NCBI GenBank assembly: GCA_016929905.1
Contig: JAFGHX010000301.1
Span: forward strand, 1-56,284
DNA: 56,284 nt
Origin: Kiritimatiellia bacterium
GTDB lineage: Bacteria; Verrucomicrobiota; Kiritimatiellia; JAFGHX01
Direction: 5' to 3'
Positions 34,441 through 41,409 of the stretch are shown here, one piece after another; the first letter of the stretch is position 1; each line of letters starts with the position of its first letter. The notes below the pieces were generated by a model. The model saw only the letters and a list, made by a program, of their open reading frames with translations, did no database searches and had not been told where the DNA came from. The translations under genes were made by a program, and so were the position numbers.

Positions 34441-35346
34441 ATGGAATACACGACTTTCGGCAACACGGGTGTGGAGGTCAGCCGGCTCGGGTTCGGCGGC
34501 GCGCCGGCCGGGCTCAAGAACTACCTTGCAGAATACGACCCGCGCGACGGGCAGGCGGCGTGCGCGATCCGCGCAGCCCTGGAGAAGGCCGTCGAGCTGG
34601 GCATCACGTACTTCGATTCCGCGCCCGGCTACGGGGACGGCGTGAGCGAACGTGTGTTCGGCGACGTGCTGCACGGGCTGGACGCCGAGGTGTTCGTGGC
34701 GACCAAGGTCGGCCCGGGGCGCGCGGGAAAGGCGGCCGCGTCGTTGCGCGAGAGTCTCGGGCGGCTGCGCCGCGAGTATGTCGACCTGCTACAAATCCAC
34801 GGCGGCTCCTATTCCGACGAGCAGGCCTCGGCGATTCTCGCGCGAGGCGGTATGCTCGAAGAGCTCGAACAGCTCAAGCGCGACGGGCTGGTCCGGTTCG
34901 TCGGGTTCACGAGCGAGGACAACAACCCCGCGGTCTACACGTTCATCCGCAGCGGCCGGTTCGACGTCATGCAGATCTGCTACAACCTGATCTTTCAGCA
35001 TCCGTACGAGCCGAGCCGGCCGTTCGGCAGCCTGTACGAAGCGGAGCGGGCGGGTATGGGCATTGTGACCATGCGCACGCTGACCTCCGGCACATTCCAG
35101 CGCTGGGTCCGGCAGGTGAACCCGGCCGACAACTTCGACTACACGGAGCCGCTGATCCAGTTCGTCCTGTCGAACCCGCTCGTGGACGTGGCGTTGATCG
35201 GCATGCGCACGCCGGAGATGGTTGTTCGCAATGCGGCGATCTGCGAGAACCGCGCCGGTCGGATCGACCTGTCACGGTTGCACCAGCGCTACGTCGGGGA
35301 GGGAGGGGCTGCGCATGGAAAACGTGTTCGCGCGGATGAGCGCTGA
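34441..35346 (+). CDS. aldo/keto reductase
   Basis: A 301-residue cytoplasmic protein of the aldo/keto reductase superfamily. The catalytic tetrad is complete: Asp59 and Tyr64 in FDSAPGYG, Lys89 in VATKVG and His120 in LLQIHGG. NAD(P)-dependent sugar or aldehyde oxidation-reduction is the usual role; the substrate is unknown. The start MEYTTFGNTGVEVSRLGFG is the typical N-terminus, though its ribosome site is weak. The next gene starts inside its 3' end (32-base overlap) and a third overlaps that one, so the three are an operon. Together with an enolase-superfamily enzyme this suggests oxidation and dehydration of a sugar or sugar acid released by the glycosidases around it. Confidence 0.92.
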   Translation: MEYTTFGNTGVEVSRLGFGGAPAGLKNYLAEYDPRDGQAACAIRAALEKAVELGITYFDSAPGYGDGVSERVFGDVLHGLDAEVFVATKVGPGRAGKAAASLRESLGRLRREYVDLLQIHGGSYSDEQASAILARGGMLEELEQLKRDGLVRFVGFTSEDNNPAVYTFIRSGRFDVMQICYNLIFQHPYEPSRPFGSLYEAERAGMGIVTMRTLTSGTFQRWVRQVNPADNFDYTEPLIQFVLSNPLVDVALIGMRTPEMVVRNAAICENRAGRIDLSRLHQRYVGEGGAAHGKRVRADER

Positions 35347-36004
35347 GATCGACGATTACGATATCATCGTGATCGGGCACCTGAAATGGAACCGGTATTT
35401 CGGCGAGGACCAGAGCAACCCGCCGCGCGGCGACCCGTCCACCTGCACCTCCACGTTGGTTCGGGGCGCGCAGCGTGACGGCACGCCGTTCCGCCTGCTG
35501 GTCGACCCGACGCTGCGGCATACGCCGGCCGATTTCTATTTCGACCTGAACCGTCGCACCGGGCTGCGCGAGGGCGACATTACGCACTGCTTCTGCACGC
35601 ACCAGCATGCGGACCACTGCAAGGCCATGAACTACTTCCCGGCCGCCGAGTGGCTGGCCGCCCCGGCGACGGTTGACGAATTGCGGAACGCTTCGAACGT
35701 GGACGCCGCGCGGGTCCGCCCCGTGCAGGGCGAGTTCCTCGCCGGCGTCGTTGCCGTTGCCCTGCCCGGCCACACGCGCTCGCTGCATGGTGTGGCGTTC
35801 GTGCACGGCGGCAAGCGGATCGTTGCGGCGAGCGACAGCGTGATGACCAAACACCATTATCGCCACGAGACCACGGAGTACACGAAGGATCCCGACACGG
35901 CGGCACGCACGATCCGTTGGCTCAAAGCCGAGTCCGACATCGTGATTGCCGGGCATGACGGGATGATCGTGAACTGGCAGCGAGGAGACGCACCATGCGA
36001 ATAA
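35315..36004 (+). CDS. metallo-beta-lactamase-fold hydrolase
   Basis: A 229-residue cytoplasmic protein of the metallo-beta-lactamase fold. The metal motif is complete: THQHADH (His96, His98, Asp100, His101), then a GHTRSLHG segment and an AASDSV segment that supply the later ligands, and IAGHDG near the end. Lactonase, glyoxalase II-like and other hydrolase roles are known for this fold. Beside an aldo/keto reductase and an enolase-superfamily enzyme, opening a sugar lactone is a reasonable guess, but it is inference. The ATG at 35315 follows a strong GGGGAGGGAGGGG; an in-frame ATG at 35336 is an alternative. It overlaps both neighbours. Confidence 0.88.
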   Translation: MENVFARMSAEIDDYDIIVIGHLKWNRYFGEDQSNPPRGDPSTCTSTLVRGAQRDGTPFRLLVDPTLRHTPADFYFDLNRRTGLREGDITHCFCTHQHADHCKAMNYFPAAEWLAAPATVDELRNASNVDAARVRPVQGEFLAGVVAVALPGHTRSLHGVAFVHGGKRIVAASDSVMTKHHYRHETTEYTKDPDTAARTIRWLKAESDIVIAGHDGMIVNWQRGDAPCE

Positions 36005-37041
36005 CGAACTTGTCCGTTGAGGTCCGGCCCCGGCAGCCGTCCGCGAATCCGATCCGGGACGCGCTCCAGACGTTGGGCGGGGCCGGCACCGTTGATGTGA
36101 AGTTGGAAACCGATACGGGTGTGACGGGGACCGGCGGGATCTATTTCGGCCGGCTGCCGGGCGCGCCGGACACGCTGGCGGCGCTCATTCGCAACGAGCT
36201 CGAGCCGCTCGTGGTCGGGGCGGACCCCGAGAGGGTCCGGCTTCTGCACCAGGAGATGCTGCGCGAGACGGAATACCACGGTTCGTTCGGACTGGCCATG
36301 TTCGGGATCGCGGCGGTCGACATCGCCGTATGGGACTGCCTGGGCAAGGCACACGGTGTGCCCTGCTGGAAGCTGTGGGGCGGGCTGCGCGACCGAGTAC
36401 CCGTCTACGCGATGTGCGGCTGGCTGAACCACGACGAGAGCCGGTTGCGCGACGTCTGCCGGCAGGCAGTGGAACAGGGCTTCAAAGGCGTGAAGATCAA
36501 GGTCGGTTGCCCGACGCTCGCCGAGGACGTGCAGCGCGTGAAGATCGCGCGCGAAGCGATCGGCGACGAGATGGACCTGATGGTCGACGCCAACCAGGCG
36601 TTGAGCCGCGCGGAGGCGTTGCGCCGCGGGCGCGCGTTCGAGGCGCTCGGCTGCACGTGGTGGGAGGAATCGATCCGGGCGGACGACATCGATGGCTACG
36701 CCGAACTGGCCGCCGCGCTGGCCATACCCGTGGCGACCGGCGAGAACCTGTACACGCCCGCGGACTTCGCCCGGTTCCTCAAGCGCGACGCCGTCGACAT
36801 CGTGCAGCCCGACCTGCGCCGCGCGGGCGGGCCGACCGCCCTGCTCTCGATCGGGCTCATGGCGCACGCGTTCGGGCGGCCCTACGCCTCGCACGGCGGC
36901 GGGCCCGTCCAGCTCAACGTCATGGCCTGTCTGCCCAACGCGCTCTACCTCGAGACCGGCCTCCGGAAGGAAGGCTCTCCCATGAAAATCGAGGCCGGGC
37001 ACGCCCTCGTCCCAAACGGGCCCGGCTTTGGCTGGGGTTGA
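35995..37041 (+). CDS. enolase-superfamily enzyme (mandelate racemase / sugar acid dehydratase type)
   Basis: A 348-residue protein of the enolase superfamily, mandelate racemase subgroup. The catalytic Lys pair is in VKIKVG (Lys167 and Lys169); magnesium ligands are Asp198 (VDANQ), Glu224 or Glu225 (WWEES) and Glu250 (ATGEN); a general-base His300 lies in YASHGGG. Members with this set racemise or dehydrate sugar acids such as galactonate, mannonate or fuconate. GAGGAG lies seven bases before the ATG, which overlaps the previous gene by 10 bases. As third gene of the operon it probably acts on an acid made by the first two enzymes. The exact sugar is not readable. Confidence 0.92.
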   Translation: MRITNLSVEVRPRQPSANPIRDALQTLGGAGTVDVKLETDTGVTGTGGIYFGRLPGAPDTLAALIRNELEPLVVGADPERVRLLHQEMLRETEYHGSFGLAMFGIAAVDIAVWDCLGKAHGVPCWKLWGGLRDRVPVYAMCGWLNHDESRLRDVCRQAVEQGFKGVKIKVGCPTLAEDVQRVKIAREAIGDEMDLMVDANQALSRAEALRRGRAFEALGCTWWEESIRADDIDGYAELAAALAIPVATGENLYTPADFARFLKRDAVDIVQPDLRRAGGPTALLSIGLMAHAFGRPYASHGGGPVQLNVMACLPNALYLETGLRKEGSPMKIEAGHALVPNGPGFGWG

Positions 37042-37068
37042 GCAGGACGGGGGGGAAGACGGACATGA

Positions 37069-38439
37069 TCAAACGACTGAACGGCGTGTGCACCCCTCAC
37101 GGTGCTCTTGGGGCCCGGTCTCCGAAGAGGGCGCCGAGGTCAAGAACTTATCGAGCAGCATCTCGCTGTATCGATTCGGGCGGATTGCGTGTGTGGTGAC
37201 AAGCACCAGGAACACATTCTTGCGCGTACCCGTCTTCTGAACGAAAACCTCGCGCTTGGCCCTGAGCTGGCCCGCCAGCTTCTTGTCGATCGAGAAGGGG
37301 GCGCTGGCGAATTTCATCTCGCACAGATCGACGCAGTTGTCAGCGCGGTCGATAACCAGATCGATCTGCGTTCCCCTGTCGGCGGAGTCTTCAGGCGTCC
37401 AATGCCAACCCGAGACGATTGTGCTTACGGCGCCAATGCCAAGCGCCTCTTTCAACTCCTGTACGTGCTTCAGGCACAGCGATTCGAAACTGAAGCCCGC
37501 CCAGACTTCCGACGCGCGCGATGTGCGTTTCTGGAGCCAATAGCCCGTCGCCGACTCCGGCGCATCCGCGATCCACGTCAAATAGAACCGGACGTATTCG
37601 TCGCTGAGTCGGTAGAGCGCGTCGCGTGCGCGCTTTCCCACCTGCGGGGTCTTCGAAACGAAGCCTGCCTCCTCCAGTTCGACCAGGGCCCGACTCACCC
37701 CTCCGCCCGACGCGACCCTCACGCCGCGGAGCAGATTGCGGCGCGTCACGCCCTGGCGGGTTCGAGCCAATGCATGCACGATACGTATGTGGAGATCGGG
37801 ATGTTCGAACAGCGAGGCGAAGAGCCGGGCATATTCCTGATGCAGAATGCCGCTCCTGTGAAAGCACAGCTCGTCGACAACCTGGGGCACCGATAGGCCT
37901 TTGCGTACTTGTCGCAGGTAGTGCGGTATCCCGCCCAGACACATGTACAGCTCAACAAGGTCCTTACGAACCAGTCCCACGCCCCTGCCGGCCAGGAAGG
38001 CTTCCGTCTCTCGCAACGTAAATGGCATGAGCCTGATCTGGGCCGTGACACGGTTGTGAAGACCGCCCTTATGAAAGATCAGCCGTCGTATCATCCAGGC
38101 GGCTGCCGAACCGCAGACGACGAGAATGAGGTCCCGTTGTCGGCTCCCCCAGGTGTTCCAAAAATGATCCAGGGCCTGCAGAAAGCCGGATCTTCTGCCG
38201 GCAAGCCATGGGAGTTCGTCAAAGAACACAACCGTCTTCCCCTGTGAAGGACGCCGGCTGAGCGCATGGCGAAGCGCAGTCAACGCTTGTTGCCAGGAGC
38301 CAGGTCTTGGATCGGGCGAATTCCCCAATTGCTCGGAGAAGGCCGTCGTGAAGTTCGCCAGCTGGGCTTTCAGCGGCGCGTCCTTCTGACCCGTGAGCTC
38401 GAAATAGGTGCCTTCCGTCTCGAAGAACTCCCGAATAAG
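37069..38439 (-). pseudogene. ATPase_2/DUF234-type ATPase lacking its P-loop
   Basis: The frame is open from about 38439 to the stop and reads like an ATPase_2/DUF234 protein from just after Walker A: it begins LLIREFFETEGTYFELTGQK and contains Walker B (KTVVFFDELPWLAG), the LYMCLGGIPHYLRQV segment, a winged-helix part and the nuclease-like tail (GTQIDLVIDRADNCVDLCEMKF). Family members start with about 50 more residues holding the GxxxGKT loop. Here the sequence upstream changes into the opposite-strand fragment of another ATPase at 38440-38877. The first usable start codon is a TTG at 38328. Without the P-loop it should not bind ATP. Confidence 0.82.
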
Positions 38440-38877
38440 AAGCGGCAGGTGAAGTCTCCCAAGGTCTATATTCGTGACACGGGATTACTGCATTGGCACC
38501 TCGGCATCGAGTCCATGGCCGCACTGCGTGCGCACCCGCGATATGGGGCGAGTTGGGAGGGCTTCGCTCTGGATCAGGTCCTGATTCGGCTCGGCGCCCG
38601 CAACGCCTACTATTGGGCCACTCAGCGTGGAGCCGAACTCGATCTTCTCGTCCTTTCGCGGGGTAAGCGTTGGGGGTTTGAGTTCAAGTGCAGTGATGCG
38701 CCTGCGATGACGAAATCGATGCACACGGCCCTCGCCGATCTGTCGCTGGATCGTCTCTGGGTGCTGCATCCCGGGCGGGACAGCTACCCGCTGCACAAGC
38801 GGGTCCAGGCCATGCCGCTTGTTGAGTTGGAGCAGGCAACGCGCCGCATCGCTGGGCGTAATGCGGCGGAGCCATGA
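38440..38877 (+). pseudogene. C-terminal fragment of a DUF4143-type ATPase
   Basis: The plus-strand frame from about 38440 gives KRQVKSPKVYIRDTGLLHW, then WEGFALDQVLI, AYYWATQRGAELDLLVL and WGFEFKCSDAP. This is the conserved C-terminal third of DUF4143 proteins, including the ELD...EFK pair of PD-(D/E)xK type. The AAA domain that should come before it is absent; instead the DNA is the 5' part of the broken ATPase gene on the other strand. The frame extends left to 38266 only as an accident of that gene. The fragment ends normally at 38877. It is probably not expressed as a working protein. Confidence 0.85.
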
Positions 38878-38916
38878 ACCGGGATGCGCTCCAGACGCTG
38901 GGCGAGCCCGTCCAAC

Positions 38917-41130
38917 TCAGCATCGTTCGTAGTACGAGGTGCGCAGGTTGGCGGAAGTGATGACGCGGCGGATCAAACCGCGCTGCTCCAGCGCGGCGAG
39001 GTCGCGCGAGGCCGTGTGCACCGCGCACGCGAACAGGAGTGAGACTTTCTTGGGCGTCAGGCGTTTGTGCACGGCAAACAACTCAAGAAGGCGGTCGCGC
39101 CGGTCTTCCGTGCCCGGCTTGACGCCACCGGGCAGGACGGGGACGGGAGCCGGCAGGGGCTCGGATGTCGGAACGGTCGCGCCGGGCGAGGGGCTTGCCG
39201 TCGGCCCCTGCGCGGGATCAAGCCAGGCGGCGTCGAGCACCGGGGTGTCCCCGGCAAAGACCGCAATCCGCTCGATCCGATTTCGCAGATCCCTGACGTT
39301 TCCCGGGTAATCATAGTCTTGGAGTTTTCGGATCAGCTCGTGTGTCAGCCCGACCTCGAATTCCTCGTAGAACTGGGACAGGAAGAAGCGTGCCAGGGGA
39401 AGAATGTCTTCCCGGCGTTCACGCAAGGGCGATATATCAATCCGCAGGCGGGCCAGCCGGTAGAACAGGTCGCCGCGAAACCGGTTCTCGCCGACCGCTT
39501 GCTCCAGCGGCTGGTTCGTCGTGGCGATGATGCGCGCCTGGCACTTGCGTGCCCGGCTGCTGCCCACCGGCCGCACTTCGCCGTTCTCCAGAACGCGGAG
39601 CAGCCGGGCCTGCGATTCCAGGGGCAATGCCTGGACTTCGTCGAGCAGCACGGTGCCCTTCTTCGCCGCCAGGAAGACGCCGGTGTGGTCGCGTGTCGCG
39701 CCGGAGAAGGCCCCGCGTACGTGGCCGAACAGCTCCGACTCGATCAGGAACCCACTCAGCGCGGCGCAGTTGATCGGCAACAGCGGCGCGGCCGCGCGCG
39801 GCCCCTCGCGATGCAGCAGCGTGGCGACCACTTCCTTGCCCGTGCCGGTTTCGCCCGTGATCAGCACGGGCGCCGGCTCGCCCGCGAAACGGACAATCTG
39901 ACCGCGGATCCTCTCCAGCGCAGGCGATACGCCGACCAGTTGTACGTCGGCCGAATGCCATTCCAGACCGGACCGACGCGCCGGGGCCCGCGCCGGTTCG
40001 GTCGCGAGAGCCGCCGGTGCCGGCGACGGCCCGCCGGGCGCCAGCAATCGCGCTGTCTGATAGGCCGTGAGTTCGGAGGCCCAGCGCAGTCGTTCCGCGG
40101 CCAGCGAGGGGAACCGTGGGTCGAGCAGCCTGCCCATGTGGCGCCGGGCCTCCGCCTCGTTCCCCTCGCTCAGGCACAGGCGCGCCCAGGCCGCGGCATA
40201 GCGCCAGTCTCGCACGTCCGGGTCCAGCCGCTGCAACGTGACGCGTGCCGCCCGCGACCGTCCGGAAATGAGGGCTTCCTGTGCAAGAAGGAACAGGGCT
40301 TTGTTCTTCTCGAGCGGACGCAACGAGGCAAACGCCAGAGTCTCCCCAACGTGCCGGCGCAATGCGGCCCCGTCACCGCGCGCCAGGGCGAAGGTAGCCT
40401 GCAGCACCGAAAGGACGGCTGGATTTCTCGCCGCGACACGGTGGCCCGGCGATGCCGCCGCGCCGTGCTCCGCCGCAAGCGCCTCCGCCTCCTCGATCCG
40501 GCCCAGCCCGATCAGCAACCGGATCCGTGGTTCCCAGCCCCAGGTGAGGGGAATCCACTGCTTCGAAGAGGAGATGGCGCGATCCGAGCACGCCAACGCC
40601 TTGGCCAATTCCCCCGCTTCCAGCCATAAGTCCGCTTCCGCCATCAGCATACGCGGGTGCCGCGGACGGCCGGGCAGACGTTCACAATACTCGTCCAGGT
40701 GTTCTTGGGCCTCAGCCAACAGACCGCTTCTGGCCTCGTAGTGAATGCGATGCGCCCACCAGTCTGCGGGCCAGGCTTGGTCGGCCGGCAGATCCTTACA
40801 TCGGGTCCCGTGCGTTGCCAGCGCCAGATCCGGGCGATCCTGGAAGTACCACGCATTGCACTCCATCCGTGCAAACGCCAGACTGTATCGAGCGCTACCT
40901 GTCTCCCGTGCGATCGTCCGGCCGCGCTCCAGGACCCGCAGCTCGTCTCTCAGCAGCCCCATTTCCAGCGCCGCGCCCGCCGCTCTGGCGAGCATTTCCA
41001 TGTAGTCGTCCGGATCGGCCGGAGCCCCGCGTCTCAGCGCCTCGTCCAACAAGCTGCGAGTCTTCTCCATGTCCGACCCGCCCCCATCGCCGTATTCCGG
41101 CCGATCATCCGCCTTTCGCTTCTTTCTCAT
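38917..41130 (-). CDS. sigma-54-dependent activator with TPR-like N-terminus and winged-helix C-terminus
   Basis: A 737-residue bacterial enhancer-binding protein. Residues 20-400 are all-helical, TPR-like, and replace the usual receiver or GAF input domain. The AAA+ domain (about 395-630) has Walker A GETGTGKE (426-433), Walker B GTVLLDE (492-498), and the sigma-54 contact loop as GAFSGA (473-478) where GAFTGA is the norm. Instead of a Fis-type helix-turn-helix the end looks like a winged helix of the DeoR/HTH_11 kind (KKVSLLFACAVHTASRDLAALEQRGLIRR). Start is uncertain between ATG at 41130 (GGAGAGG close upstream) and ATG at 41070. It is divergent from the GH140-like gene, whose upstream region has a -24/-12 promoter, so that gene is the likely target. 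Confidence 0.88.
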   Translation of the reverse strand: MRKKRKADDRPEYGDGGGSDMEKTRSLLDEALRRGAPADPDDYMEMLARAAGAALEMGLLRDELRVLERGRTIARETGSARYSLAFARMECNAWYFQDRPDLALATHGTRCKDLPADQAWPADWWAHRIHYEARSGLLAEAQEHLDEYCERLPGRPRHPRMLMAEADLWLEAGELAKALACSDRAISSSKQWIPLTWGWEPRIRLLIGLGRIEEAEALAAEHGAAASPGHRVAARNPAVLSVLQATFALARGDGAALRRHVGETLAFASLRPLEKNKALFLLAQEALISGRSRAARVTLQRLDPDVRDWRYAAAWARLCLSEGNEAEARRHMGRLLDPRFPSLAAERLRWASELTAYQTARLLAPGGPSPAPAALATEPARAPARRSGLEWHSADVQLVGVSPALERIRGQIVRFAGEPAPVLITGETGTGKEVVATLLHREGPRAAAPLLPINCAALSGFLIESELFGHVRGAFSGATRDHTGVFLAAKKGTVLLDEVQALPLESQARLLRVLENGEVRPVGSSRARKCQARIIATTNQPLEQAVGENRFRGDLFYRLARLRIDISPLRERREDILPLARFFLSQFYEEFEVGLTHELIRKLQDYDYPGNVRDLRNRIERIAVFAGDTPVLDAAWLDPAQGPTASPSPGATVPTSEPLPAPVPVLPGGVKPGTEDRRDRLLELFAVHKRLTPKKVSLLFACAVHTASRDLAALEQRGLIRRVITSANLRTSYYERC

Positions 41131-41295
41131 GCCTCTCCATCGCAACTCACACTTACACGGTGCCCGCATATTACCGGCAAAATGAAGGCAAATATTCCGA
41201 TAAGAGTCAAGTTCGGAGTGAGGGACGATATCGGAAGACGTGGAGTTCATGAGCGTTCTCTGACGGAATGGAGAGTCTTGCGCTCGATTTCAATG

Positions 41296-41312
41296 TTGGC
41301 ACGAATACTGCT
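41296..41312 (+). promoter_or_regulatory. sigma-54 (-24/-12) promoter of the GH140-like gene
   Basis: TTGGCACG at 41296-41303 is a perfect -24 element and CTGCT at 41308-41312 a good -12 element. The GG (41298-41299) and GC (41310-41311) have the required 10 bases between them. It faces the gene at 41410 and lies right beside a sigma-54 activator gene. Enhancer sites would be expected in the 165 bases up to 41130. Confidence 0.72.
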
Positions 41313-41409
41313 CTACAGTTCGCGGGATGTGAGTCGGACGGCGGCTGACGGTCGGAGCCCGTCCGGTTGGGTCTTCGTGGTTTAGATCAAACAGAGAAGG
41401 GGGCGGCAG

